Source: 55-13 sp964501275
GTDB taxonomy: Bacteria > Armatimonadota > Fimbriimonadia > Fimbriimonadales > Fimbriimonadaceae
Assembly: GCA_964501275.1 (NCBI GenBank)
Contig: CAZCSP010000009.1
Coordinates: forward strand, 76,891 to 140,890
DNA: 64,000 nucleotides
Reading direction: 5' to 3'
Shown: positions 42,930 to 50,771 of the stretch, one piece after another
Position numbering within the stretch: the first letter of the stretch is position 1
Layout of the letters: each line of letters starts with the position of its first letter
The notes under the pieces: generated by a model
Told to the model about the DNA's origin: nothing
Database searches by the model: none
The model's input: the letters and a program-made list of their open reading frames with translations, nothing else
Program-made: the position numbers and the translations under genes

Positions 42930-43295
42930 CTAGGCGGCCAAAAGCTTTGTGACAGCCTCGATCACCCGCTCCGCCTGGAACGGTTTCACGATGAAGTCCT
43001 TTGCTCCCGCTTGGATAGCCTCCACCACCATATTCTTCTGACCCATCGCCGTACACATGACCACCGTTGCATTGGGATCATGGGCCTTGATGTGCTTCAA
43101 TGCCGCCAGGCCGTCCATTTCCGGCATGGTGATGTCCATCGTGACCAGATCGGGCTTCAGAGACTTGTAAAGCTCCACCGACTCGGCCCCATTGCTGGCC
43201 TCGCCGACGACCTCAAAGCCGTTCTGGGTCAAGATGTTCTTCAAAGTGACTCGCATGAAAAGCGCGTCGTCCGTGATTAAGATGCGTTTCGCCAT
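42930..43295 (-). CDS. cheY: Chemotaxis response regulator CheY
   Basis: A 121-residue single receiver domain. The phospho-acceptor Asp lies in LVTMDITMPEMDG (residue about 54), the acidic pocket in ITDDALFMR, the Thr in CTAMGQK, and the Lys in KDFIVKPF. The ATG at 43295 has GGAGGGGAAG upstream; the frame continues to 43487, but that part overlaps cheR and is not receiver sequence. The gene start overlaps the cheR end by 19 nt. Phosphorylated CheY would bind the flagellar switch or another motor. Confidence 0.95.
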   Translation of the reverse strand: MAKRILITDDALFMRVTLKNILTQNGFEVVGEASNGAESVELYKSLKPDLVTMDITMPEMDGLAALKHIKAHDPNATVVMCTAMGQKNMVVEAIQAGAKDFIVKPFQAERVIEAVTKLLAA

Positions 43296-44092
43296 AGTTG
43301 TGTCTTCCCCTCCATAGGTTTTTGGTAAAAAAACGGGATAGTTGTAGTAAATCCGATCTCTTTGGCCGAAAAAATTCGTTCGGTGCTGCCCACGAAGAGG
43401 ATGCCCCCCGGTTTCAGAGCGTCGAAGAATTTCCGATAAAGCTCCTCTTTGGCCGCGTCGGTGAAGTAGATCACCACGTTGCGGCATAGGATCAGATCGT
43501 AGCCGCCGTCGAATCGGTCTCCCAGGAGATCGCCTCTTCGGAAGGTCAGGTATTTCCGTAGCACCGGTTTGGCCGTCCAGCCCGTGGGCGTTTTGTCGAA
43601 GTACTTCGACTTGTACTTGTCAGGCATGAACCGCAGGTCGTTGTCGCTGAATTCGCCTCGCTTGGCCTGGTCCAGCGCCGCCATGTCGATATCCGACCCG
43701 ACCACCTGGTGGCTTCCCGGAAAGTTGTGATCCAGGATCGAGGCCAGAGTATGCGCCTCAGCCCCGTAGGAACAACCTGCGCTCCAGCACTTCAGCCGGT
43801 TGGTCTTGGCCAAAAGAATCGGCAGAACCTTCTCCTCCATCTCGACCCACTTCTCGGGGTTGCGGTATAGCTCGGAGACGTTGATAGCGAGTTTATCCAT
43901 GAACCACTGGATATCCGAGTCGCTCACGCTGATCAGTTTCCAGAAGGTCTCCAAGTCGTTCGCTCCTTTGGTATCCGCCATGCTGAGGATGCGGCGTTGA
44001 AGCTGGTCTTGCTTATAGAGGTTCAAGTCCAGACCGGTGCGTCGCTTCATCTGGGCATAGAAGCCGGACCAATCGTCGGTTCTAGGCGGCAT
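43277..44092 (-). CDS. cheR: Chemotaxis methyltransferase CheR
   Basis: A 271-residue glutamate O-methyltransferase acting on MCP receptors. An N-terminal helical domain (residues 1-80) precedes the SAM fold: KCWSAGCSYGAEAHTLASIL near residue 100, VVGSDIDMAALDQAKRGEFS, and YDLILCRNVVIYFTDAAKEE near 200, the CheR signature. It overlaps cheB by 11 nt upstream and cheY by 19 nt downstream, consistent with tight translational coupling. Confidence 0.96.
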   Translation of the reverse strand: MPPRTDDWSGFYAQMKRRTGLDLNLYKQDQLQRRILSMADTKGANDLETFWKLISVSDSDIQWFMDKLAINVSELYRNPEKWVEMEEKVLPILLAKTNRLKCWSAGCSYGAEAHTLASILDHNFPGSHQVVGSDIDMAALDQAKRGEFSDNDLRFMPDKYKSKYFDKTPTGWTAKPVLRKYLTFRRGDLLGDRFDGGYDLILCRNVVIYFTDAAKEELYRKFFDALKPGGILFVGSTERIFSAKEIGFTTTIPFFYQKPMEGKTQLWRNAS

Positions 44093-45116
44093 CTTTCAGC
44101 CTCCCCGCCGCCGTTGCGACCAAGGCGTGCCCAATCTCGTGGATCGGATATTCGCCCGAAATCCCGCCCATCTCTTTGGCGGCTCGGGGCATCCCATAGA
44201 CAGTGCAGCTTGATTCTGCCTCACCTAAGACCGTGCCACCTGCCTTCTTGATGGACAGGGCCCCCGCCGCGCCGTCTTTACCCATCCCGGTGAGGATGGC
44301 GGCCAGACACTTGGAGCCTAGCTGCTTGGCGGCGGTTTCAAAAAGATAGTCGGCCGCGGGCCGAACACCGTGCAGGTGGGGGCCGTCGAACAGTTCGATC
44401 CGGTTGTCGCGGTCCAGCCGCATGTGCAGCCCTCCTGGGGCGATCAGGGCAAGGCCAGGCTGGAGGGAATCGCCTTCGACCGCTTCTCGACAGGGCACGG
44501 TCCCGATTCGATCCAAGCGTGCGGCGAGGCTGGCGGTGAAGCCAACCGGCATATGCTGGACGACTAGAATCGGAACTTGCCAACCCTTTGGCAACGTTTC
44601 AAACAGGCTGGTCAGCGCCTTGGGGCCACCGGTTGAGGTGGCGATCAGCACGACCTTGTCGCTGGTTCTCCCCGGACTTGCCGCCCGAACCGTCGGTCTA
44701 GCCCGAGTCCCGACCACTGCGCTTCGCGCGCTGCGAATCTTGGCCACCAACTCCTCATGGACCTCGCGCAGAGCCATGAAGCTGCCGGACCGAGGTTTGC
44801 ACACGAAATCGACCGCGCCCTTGTCGAGCGCCTCCAGGGTGGCTTCCGCCCCCGCCGAGGTCTTGGTGGAGACCATCACCACGGGAACGGGATTCTCGCG
44901 CATGATCGTGGCCAGGGCTTCCAGGCCAGACATGCGCGGCATCTCCACGTCCAGGGTGATCACGTCAGGGCGCAGGTCCTTGGCCATCGCGATCGCTTCC
45001 AGGCCATCGCGGGCCATCCCTACGATCTCGATGTCGGGCTCCTTCGTGAGCATATCGACGAGCACCTGCCGAAGCAGGGGTGAATCATCAACAATCAGGA
45101 CTCGAGTCTTGGTCAC
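44082..45116 (-). CDS. cheB: Chemotaxis methylesterase CheB
   Basis: A 344-residue response-regulator methylesterase/deamidase that opposes CheR. The receiver (residues 1-125) has the phospho-Asp in VITLDVEMPRMSGLEAL; the esterase (residues about 150-344) has its triad in IATSTGGPKAL (Ser), VVQHMPVGF (His) and LTGMGKDGAAG (Asp). The start is GTG at 45116, which overlaps the stop of the HDOD gene (GTGA). Confidence 0.97.
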   Translation of the reverse strand: MTKTRVLIVDDSPLLRQVLVDMLTKEPDIEIVGMARDGLEAIAMAKDLRPDVITLDVEMPRMSGLEALATIMRENPVPVVMVSTKTSAGAEATLEALDKGAVDFVCKPRSGSFMALREVHEELVAKIRSARSAVVGTRARPTVRAASPGRTSDKVVLIATSTGGPKALTSLFETLPKGWQVPILVVQHMPVGFTASLAARLDRIGTVPCREAVEGDSLQPGLALIAPGGLHMRLDRDNRIELFDGPHLHGVRPAADYLFETAAKQLGSKCLAAILTGMGKDGAAGALSIKKAGGTVLGEAESSCTVYGMPRAAKEMGGISGEYPIHEIGHALVATAAGRLKDAA

Positions 45117-45979
45117 GCCGCGTCCTCGAAGAGCTTTTCGTGCTGCTCATACGAGACCATAAATTCTTCCGCCAGTTCGTCGAACGATTCGGGAGTCAGC
45201 CCGAGCCTCAAGAGCGCCTCTTCCTGGAAATCATATCGCAGGCCATCGCCGCCCAATCCCAGGCCCATGCTCATGGTGAGATAGTCGGCGACGTGGACGC
45301 AGTCCACTAGGGGGCTATGGGGTTCGCAGGCGTTGGGGTCGTGATGGAAGCGCATCGCCTCCACCAGCGGCTTGGGCAGATTCCAGACTTCGCCCATGTG
45401 GGCGCCCACTTCGCAGTGGTCGAACCCGAGCACCTTGCGCTCGACTTGGTCGAACGTCATCCCTTCTCGACAGGCGATCGCCAGCATCCCGGCTAGTTTG
45501 TCTTCCAGCCAAATGCTGAGAGCCACTTTGCCGAGGTTGTGGAGCAGTCCGGCGGTGAACGCCTGGTCGCTGATCGAAGACCGCGACCGGCTCGCCACCA
45601 GTTGGGCGCCGACGGCCACAGCAAATGAGTGGGTCCACATCTCGCGCGGGCCAAGGCCATATCCCTTCAGGGGTTTGACCATCCACGGGTAGGTGGAAGC
45701 AACCATGCACAGGTTGCGGATGCAGCGCATCCCCAGCACCACCACCGCGTCCGACACATCCATGATCTGCCGGGCCAAGCCATAGTAGGCACTGTTGGCC
45801 AGCCTGAGAATACGTGCCGTCAAAGCCTGATCTTGCGACAGATAACGAGCAATGCTCTGGGCCGTTCCCGTCGGAGAGTCGGTCTCCCGCATGACGGCAA
45901 GCGCTGCAGCCGGCAGCGACGGAAGATCGCTCGTCTTGGCGACAAGATCTTCGAGCGTCAGCGTATTCGCCGACATCAT
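45113..45979 (-). CDS. HDOD-domain signalling protein
   Basis: A 288-residue HDOD protein: LPSLPAAALAVMRE, LSQDQALTARILRLANSAYY and AVVVLGMRCIRNLCMVAS are characteristic. The HD-like segment reads GLLHNLGKVALSIW, so the metal-binding His-Asp is His-Asn and phosphodiesterase activity is not expected, as usual for HDOD. I start at ATG 45979 because GAGGGG lies 9 nt upstream (inside the cheD 3' end); upstream ATGs at 45988 and 46003 are possible. HDOD proteins inside che operons may tie chemotaxis to growth or second messengers; this is inference. Confidence 0.9.
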   Translation of the reverse strand: MMSANTLTLEDLVAKTSDLPSLPAAALAVMRETDSPTGTAQSIARYLSQDQALTARILRLANSAYYGLARQIMDVSDAVVVLGMRCIRNLCMVASTYPWMVKPLKGYGLGPREMWTHSFAVAVGAQLVASRSRSSISDQAFTAGLLHNLGKVALSIWLEDKLAGMLAIACREGMTFDQVERKVLGFDHCEVGAHMGEVWNLPKPLVEAMRFHHDPNACEPHSPLVDCVHVADYLTMSMGLGLGGDGLRYDFQEEALLRLGLTPESFDELAEEFMVSYEQHEKLFEDAA

Positions 45980-45984
45980 TCCAT

Positions 45985-46497
45985 TCATCCCCTCAAGTTG
46001 CATAGGGTTTTCTCTCCGCTGGTTACCGTTCGCACGGTGTAAATCCCGGTCTCGACGGTGAACGAAACGGTGCGTCCCACGTTCCCGCCAGTGTCATGAG
46101 CAAGCAGCTTCAATCCCAATTGTCGGAGCTTTTCCTGCACGGCATGAGCATTTCGCGAACCGATGTCGAGTTTTGACTCTGCGTTCGCGCTGAATTTGAA
46201 AACTTGGGCTCCTCCGGCCATGGCGAATACCAATCGACTTTGGTTCGCGCCCAGCTTCGTCATCGCCTCAATTAGGGCGGGTACCCCGGTGTCGGCGAAC
46301 TTGCCCGGCTTCTCCTCTCCCTTTCCTTGAAAAGCTTCAGGAAGCATCACGTGGACCATCCCGGCCACATTCGCCACGGGGTCCAGCCCGCAGAGCCCGA
46401 TGCAACTGCCCAGCCCCAGGCAAGAAAGTTGGCCGGAGCCTTTGATCACCTGAATATCCGCCATCCCGACCAGGACGGCGCTTCCGATGGCCGCCAC
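45985..46497 (-). CDS. cheD: Chemoreceptor glutamine deamidase CheD
   Basis: A 170-residue deamidase acting on receptor glutamines and binding CheC. The catalytic Cys is in TLGLGSC-type SCLGLGSCIGLCG (residue about 32), the His in VAGMVHVMLPE, and the Thr/Ser region in LGLKLLAHDTGGNVGRTVSF. I place the start at GTG 46497 (MAAIGSAVLVGMADIQ) because GGAGG lies 9 nt before it and it abuts the cheC stop at 46499; ATG 46464 has no such site. CheC-CheD adjacency matches their known complex. Confidence 0.93.
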   Translation of the reverse strand: MAAIGSAVLVGMADIQVIKGSGQLSCLGLGSCIGLCGLDPVANVAGMVHVMLPEAFQGKGEEKPGKFADTGVPALIEAMTKLGANQSRLVFAMAGGAQVFKFSANAESKLDIGSRNAHAVQEKLRQLGLKLLAHDTGGNVGRTVSFTVETGIYTVRTVTSGEKTLCNLRG

Positions 46498-46498
46498 G

Positions 46499-47122
46499 TT
46501 AGGCGGCCTCCGCGATTCCGAGAGTGGAGAACAGGTGGCGAAGCCCCCCGATCGACGGGATGTAGACGAAGTAGCCTTCCATCGAACCTTCCAGGTCGTT
46601 GATGACCGTTCGAATGGCAAGGGCGACATGGTCTCGAGAACTTGCCTCGACGACGATGGCGTCCAAAATCGCCGCCGACATCTCGACCGCAAGATAGGGC
46701 GGAGTCGCGTGCATCGCAAGGTTCGTCATGTCGGAGATCGCGTTCAGAAAGCTGCTGTTAATGATGTTGCCGATCTCCAAAAAGGCAGAGGCGTCCATCT
46801 CGCCGATCTCATCGGGGGATGCGGGCTCCGTTCCCAGGAGCATCTTCCAGAGCATCCGGGCGCTTTCCCAAGGCATCAGGAAGGCGATGTGTCCCGTCAC
46901 GTCCCCTTCGATCGGCATATAGATGCCTGCCGAGAAGGTCTCCGCTCCGCCAAGCAGGTTGGGAATCTCTTCTAAGGTGAGCGACTCCACGTCGGGCACG
47001 CTCATGTTAAATGCCTTGCCGGTCATCTCCGACAAGGCGGTGGTGGCATGGCCGAGACCTATATTGGTCATCTCCCGAACCACCGATAGCTCCATCAATC
47101 CTAGTGTTAACTCGCTCGCCAT
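46499..47122 (-). CDS. cheC: CheY-P phosphatase CheC
   Basis: A 207-residue CheC with both pseudo-symmetric active sites: LSVVREMTNIGLGHATTALS (residue about 15) and DASAFLEIGNIINSSFLNAI (residue about 115), each with the Glu-x2-Asn pattern. It dephosphorylates CheY-P, and activity rises on binding CheD. ATG 47122 has GGAGGGACG directly upstream. It is the first gene of the seven-gene operon cheC-cheD-HDOD-cheB-cheR-cheY-cheX. Confidence 0.95.
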   Translation of the reverse strand: MASELTLGLMELSVVREMTNIGLGHATTALSEMTGKAFNMSVPDVESLTLEEIPNLLGGAETFSAGIYMPIEGDVTGHIAFLMPWESARMLWKMLLGTEPASPDEIGEMDASAFLEIGNIINSSFLNAISDMTNLAMHATPPYLAVEMSAAILDAIVVEASSRDHVALAIRTVINDLEGSMEGYFVYIPSIGGLRHLFSTLGIAEAA

Positions 47123-47346
47123 CGTCCCTCCATCGCTGCCCAAACTGAGTTATCGGCTGATTTCCGCAAAAACACCGCATTCTCAGGGGCTATTCCCCAT
47201 TGCATAGTGTGGATTCCACTTATGCTTTGAATCTGTCCAGGCAATTTTGCGGAGGAGTTGGCAAAAAAATGGTCCCACCGATGGAATCCTTTCCGGCTAG
47301 CATCTGTCTTTACAAGTAACGATGAGAGTTGCCGTATAGAAAGGTA

Positions 47347-47426
47347 ACCGATTGACGCGTTGAATAAACGCTTTCTCCTCTCCAAGGAATGCTTCGGACC
47401 CTCAAAGAGAAGCATTCCTTCTTTTT
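47347..47426 (+). ncRNA. Candidate small RNA ending in an intrinsic terminator
   Basis: AAGGAATGCTTC (47384-47395) pairs perfectly with 47409-47420 and is followed by CTTTTT. No plus-strand gene precedes it. A smaller hairpin GCGTT-GAATA-AACGC lies upstream (47356-47370), and TATAGA at 47335-47340 could be a -10 (weak TTTACA 20 nt before). The RNA would be about 80 nt. Confidence 0.35.
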
Positions 47427-47670
47427 CCGATCCCCGGCAGATCGCCCTGTTTGAGCGCGCCAAGCTCGCTATGAAGAGCTGGTATCTTCACCCCCCAGTG
47501 CCGAACATTCCAGCCATCGGTGCCTGACCCTAGCTGTCAGATCGGCCGCTTCCGGAAAAAAAACTGCGTCTTACCGGTTCACGGACAGGTTGAAAAGCTT
47601 ATCTTATCCTAAGTTAGTCTTGTCTTTCGGGGGCTAAGGGGTCGAAAATAAAGGTGTCAGGGCCTTATCG

Positions 47671-47758
47671 ACCCTGGCATGGGCGCTCGCTCGCGGCGGG
47701 GGAATAACCTCGGAGTTCGCTGCTTCGGCTTGCCACAGCTTGTTGCCCATGCCAGGGT
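47671..47758. repeat. ACCCTGGCATGGGC palindrome
   Basis: Perfect 14-bp arms at 47671-47684 and 47745-47758, with a 60-nt loop that contains smaller inverted segments. A member of the heterogeneous palindromic elements of this window, located downstream of argJ. Confidence 0.8.
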
Positions 47759-47808
47759 GCTAAGAATTGTATGCGGTCCACGAAAGGTAGAAGCCAACGG
47801 CATCTCCC

Positions 47809-49041
47809 TTATGTGTGGTATTCCGCGTTGATCCGCACATACCCGTAGCCCAGGTCGCAAGTGTAGATGGTGGCCGACTCGCCTTCGCCGATCTTTAAGT
47901 CCAAGACTACATGGTCCGACTTTAACGCGGTGGAAACCCGCTTGGGGTCGAAGGCGGCGGGGCCGCCAGCCTCAAAGAGCAAATGCTCCTCTCCATTGGC
48001 GACGACCACTAGCCGCGCATCTTCTTTCCTGAACGGAACTCCGGCCCTTCCCGCGGCCATCATGACCCGACCCCAGTTCGGATCGCATCCGAACAGGGCC
48101 GTCTTGACCAAGGGCGAGTCCGCGATCGTGCGGGCAACCTTCTTGGGATCGGAGGTTCCAGTGACCACGACCTCCACCAACTTCGTCGCCCCCTCCCCGT
48201 CCCGCGCGATCTGTTTGGCAAGGGACACGCAGACCCCAGTGAGCGCTTCTTCAAACTCTGCCTCACTGGGCTGGAACCCAGAGGCTCCATTCGCCATCAC
48301 GATCACCATGTCGTTGGTCGATGTGTCGCCGTCCACCGTCATGCAGTTAAAGCTCTTGTCGCAGGCCCGTTTGAGAACCGCCTGAAGGTCGAATCCAGAA
48401 GTGTCCGCGTCTGTGGCGATATAGGTCAGCATGGTCGCCATGTTCGGCGAGATCATCCCGGAGCCTTTTGCGATGCCGAAGACTCTTGATGGGGGTGATG
48501 GAGGTGAGGTGGGTGAATCACGTCCATCACCCCCATCACGCGGTTCACCTCCATCATCACCTTCACCAACCACCGCCGACGCATGCTTCTCCACCAAGTC
48601 CGTGGTCAGGATCGCGTCCATAAAGGGCCTGGGATCGGATGCTAATTTGGTCGCGGCCTCCGCGATCCCCTTCTCGACCTTTGCCATATCCAGCAACTGC
48701 CCAATAACTCCGGTTGAGCCCACGGCGACCTCGTCGGACGAAAGCCCAAGCGCCGCCGCCGCCAACTCCGCCATCCGCGTCGTATCCCGCTCCCCCTGCT
48801 CCCCCGTGCAGCAGTTCGCGTTGCCGCTGTTCACCACGATGGCCCGAAGCTTCCCGTCCGCCAGTGCCTGCCGGGAATAGTCCACACAGGAAGCGCGGAC
48901 TTCATTGGTGGTCAGAAGCCCGGCGGCAACCGCAGGACGGTCGCTGACGAGAAGCCCGATGTCGTTGCGCCGATTCTTCAACCCGCATCTTGTGCCGGAG
49001 AACTGAAAACCTTGGGGAATGGGGAGTGTGGCTTGTGGCAT
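47809..49041 (-). CDS. argJ: Glutamate N-acetyltransferase / amino-acid acetyltransferase ArgJ
   Basis: ArgJ moves acetyl from N-acetylornithine to glutamate in arginine synthesis. It is an Ntn-type enzyme that cleaves itself before a Thr; the site is KGSGMISPNMATMLTYIAT (Ala-Thr). Other marks are VVNSGNANCCTGEQGERDT and DGDTSTNDMVIVMANG. The 410-residue protein carries a Gly/Asp/Ser/Pro-rich insert (residues about 158-186) encoded by a palindromic element, shortly before the cleavage site in the alpha chain. ATG 49041 starts MPQATLP. It follows argC by 91 nt; the pair forms an arginine cluster. Confidence 0.96.
   Translation of the reverse strand: MPQATLPIPQGFQFSGTRCGLKNRRNDIGLLVSDRPAVAAGLLTTNEVRASCVDYSRQALADGKLRAIVVNSGNANCCTGEQGERDTTRMAELAAAALGLSSDEVAVGSTGVIGQLLDMAKVEKGIAEAATKLASDPRPFMDAILTTDLVEKHASAVVGEGDDGGEPRDGGDGRDSPTSPPSPPSRVFGIAKGSGMISPNMATMLTYIATDADTSGFDLQAVLKRACDKSFNCMTVDGDTSTNDMVIVMANGASGFQPSEAEFEEALTGVCVSLAKQIARDGEGATKLVEVVVTGTSDPKKVARTIADSPLVKTALFGCDPNWGRVMMAAGRAGVPFRKEDARLVVVANGEEHLLFEAGGPAAFDPKRVSTALKSDHVVLDLKIGEGESATIYTCDLGYGYVRINAEYHT
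48488..48560. repeat. Palindromic repeat element in frame inside argJ
   Basis: GATGGGGGTGATGGA (48488-48502) pairs perfectly with 48523-48537, and further GGTGA/TCACC units follow. It encodes the low-complexity ArgJ insert and keeps the frame. Related TCACCTC...CCATCACG wording precedes mutS (24349-24396). Confidence 0.75.
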
Positions 49042-49132
49042 GGTTTTATGTGGTCTGTCGGGTGTGAACTGTAAAATGTGGCCTGTGGCCTGTAAGTCCT
49101 TCAAAGATCAGCACATTCCACATCCCACATTC
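49020..49132. repeat. TGTGGC/CCACA-rich repeat between argC and argJ
   Basis: Several TGTGGCCTG and TGTGGCATG units face CACATTCCACATCCCACATT at its right end, an imperfect large inverted repeat. It covers the short argC-argJ gap and the first codons of argJ. Confidence 0.55.
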
Positions 49133-50122
49133 CTACGGCCAAACTCCATGCACTGGCAAACCGGTCTCTTCCGGTAACCCGGCCATGAGGTTCATATTCT
49201 GAATCGCCTGCCCAGCCGCGCCCTTGACCAGATTGTCCTGAACCACGGAAACGATGGCAAAGCCGGTGTGGTCGTCCAAGGCGATATGAATGTCCACCCG
49301 GTTCGAGCCTAAGACTTGCTTGGTGCTGGGGATCTGATCCACCACTCTCACAAAGGTCGAAGTAGGATATCCCGCCTTGATCTCCTCCAAGCCAACCCCA
49401 GACCTCAGGGGAGCATGGATCGTCGTGTAAATCCCTCGCGATGCGGGAACGAGGTGAGGGGTGAATCGGATTTTGACGCCACTCTGCTGCTCGATCTCGG
49501 GAATATGCCGATGTCCCGTCACGGCGTATCCTTTGAAGTTCCCAGTCATTTCAGAGAAAAGATAGTCGGTCTCTTTCCGCGATCGCCCTGCACCGCTGAC
49601 CCCAGATTTAGAGTCGATTACCGGTATCCCGTTCAAGAAGGGAAGCAGCCCTGAGAGACCAAGAATGGCGTTGGTGGCATGGCAGCCCGGATTTGCTACT
49701 AACCAAGCATCCGCAATCTGTTTATGATCCGTCATCTCAGGCAGACCATATACTGGCTCATCCTGCAAGCCTGGCGAAGACCACTCACGCTTATAGGTTG
49801 CCGCATAGACGGTTTTGTCCTTCAAGCGGAAATCCGCCGACAGGTCCACCACCTTGGCTTTCCCAAGCATCGCGGGCGCATGGAGCATCGCGAATCCAGC
49901 CTCTTGGGCCAGGAAGACGAAGTCCACATCCAAGCTCTCAGGGTCGAAAGATTGGAGGACGAGGTCGGTGGAGAGCCAGGGGCAGGCGTCGGCCAGCCTG
50001 GTTCCCGCGAGGCGTTCGCTTGTAACGACCTGGATGTCGGCCATGGGATGCATGGACAGGAGACGCACAAGCTCGGCTCCGCCATAACCCGTCGCTCCAA
50101 CGATCGCTATCCGAATTCCCAT
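49133..50122 (-). CDS. argC: N-acetyl-gamma-glutamyl-phosphate reductase
   Basis: ArgC reduces N-acetylglutamyl phosphate with NADPH in arginine synthesis. The 329-residue protein opens with the nucleotide fold IRIAIVGATGYGGAELVRLL, has the catalytic Cys in VANPGCHATN (residue about 147), and the substrate region TGHRHIPEIEQQ. It has no ribosome site: TATTTT (50129-50134) ends 6 nt before the ATG, so the mRNA may be leaderless. argJ follows. Confidence 0.97.
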   Translation of the reverse strand: MGIRIAIVGATGYGGAELVRLLSMHPMADIQVVTSERLAGTRLADACPWLSTDLVLQSFDPESLDVDFVFLAQEAGFAMLHAPAMLGKAKVVDLSADFRLKDKTVYAATYKREWSSPGLQDEPVYGLPEMTDHKQIADAWLVANPGCHATNAILGLSGLLPFLNGIPVIDSKSGVSGAGRSRKETDYLFSEMTGNFKGYAVTGHRHIPEIEQQSGVKIRFTPHLVPASRGIYTTIHAPLRSGVGLEEIKAGYPTSTFVRVVDQIPSTKQVLGSNRVDIHIALDDHTGFAIVSVVQDNLVKGAAGQAIQNMNLMAGLPEETGLPVHGVWP

Positions 50123-50182
50123 GGGAAGAAAATACGATACCTTTGCGCTCTAAACTCCGCCGGGCCTTTCTCCCAAAACAAG

Positions 50183-50212
50183 AAGGGCGCCCCCGTTGCG
50201 GGAGGCGCCCTT
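50183..50212 (-). terminator. Terminator of the small basic protein gene
   Basis: AAGGGCGCC (50183-50191) pairs with 50204-50212. On the minus strand the stem is followed by CTTGTTTT. It separates the 50227 gene from argC. Confidence 0.75.
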
Positions 50213-50226
50213 GGTGAATCTGGTCG

Positions 50227-50421
50227 TTAGGCTTCCTTTGCCGTGGAAGACTTGTAGGTCGCCTCGTTGATGAATTTGAAGAGCTTGGAACCCTCGTAGG
50301 TTGCCGTCAGAGCGTATCGAACCTGTTCGCCCGACTTGGTCTTGCGGACCATCTTCATCTTGCGAACGTCACCTTCCGGCACTTCAACGTGCGATCGAGT
50401 CTTCAGATTGTAAAACTTCAT
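50227..50421 (-). CDS. Small basic protein, unknown function
   Basis: A 64-residue cytosolic protein rich in Lys, mostly beta-stranded by pattern (MKFYNLKTRSHVEVP, then QVRYALTATYEGSKLFKFIN). No Cys, signal peptide or membrane span. A near-consensus ribosome site (GGAGGGAAAAC) and its own terminator suggest strong, independent expression. The size and charge would suit a nucleic-acid-binding or ribosome-associated protein, but I recognise no family. A TATCAT -10 candidate lies at 50481-50486 on the minus strand. Confidence 0.7.
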   Translation of the reverse strand: MKFYNLKTRSHVEVPEGDVRKMKMVRKTKSGEQVRYALTATYEGSKLFKFINEATYKSSTAKEA

Positions 50422-50771
50422 GTTTTCCCTCCGTCCGGCGGTGCGATCCCTCGCTCCAACCGGCTGTGTACATCGGGGTCATGATAGCACAACCATAAGT
50501 TCAAGGGAACCTGAATCTCAAAACATCTGCATTTTCTTGCGATTTCTTGGCCTGCCCAGGTTCAAAGCAGGCCCAAAAAAGAGTTGCTCGTACATCATGG
50601 ATTTTTTTTCAATTTTTTTTGGCGCACCTTGGCGGCCGGTTTATGGGCGCCAGAATGTCCCTCTTGAGCCTAAAACTAGGCCCCCTTCTGGGACTATGTA
50701 CGCATTTCTTGGCAATAATCCAACAACGAGCGTTAAGTTGCGATTTAGCGACGTAAGCCATAATTATGAGC
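50422..50771. other. Divergent intergenic region (350 nt)
   Basis: Holds the promoters of the small basic protein (minus) and the Fur-family gene (plus). An A/T-rich tract with two T-runs lies at about 50600-50620. No gene or structured RNA is recognised. Confidence 0.45.
50759..50764 (+). promoter_or_regulatory. Possible -10 of the Fur-family gene
   Basis: CATAAT lies 7 nt before the ATG at 50772, with TTGCGA at 50738-50743 (15-nt spacer). It would give a leaderless message from the second ATG. Confidence 0.45.

Larger units (their letters stand above)
47123..47808. other. Long intergenic region (686 nt) between argJ and the che operon
   Basis: Both flanking genes are on the minus strand. 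It contains a plus-strand terminator-like hairpin (47384-47426), a possible small RNA ahead of it, and a palindrome (47671-47758). The weak minus-strand frame at 47107-47463 overlaps cheC and looks spurious. The che operon promoter should lie here, but I cannot pick it confidently. Confidence 0.5.

Noticed and set aside
47107..47463. 118-residue minus-strand frame overlapping the start of cheC
   Set aside because: It overlaps the well-supported cheC gene, contains the terminator hairpin and shows no family features.
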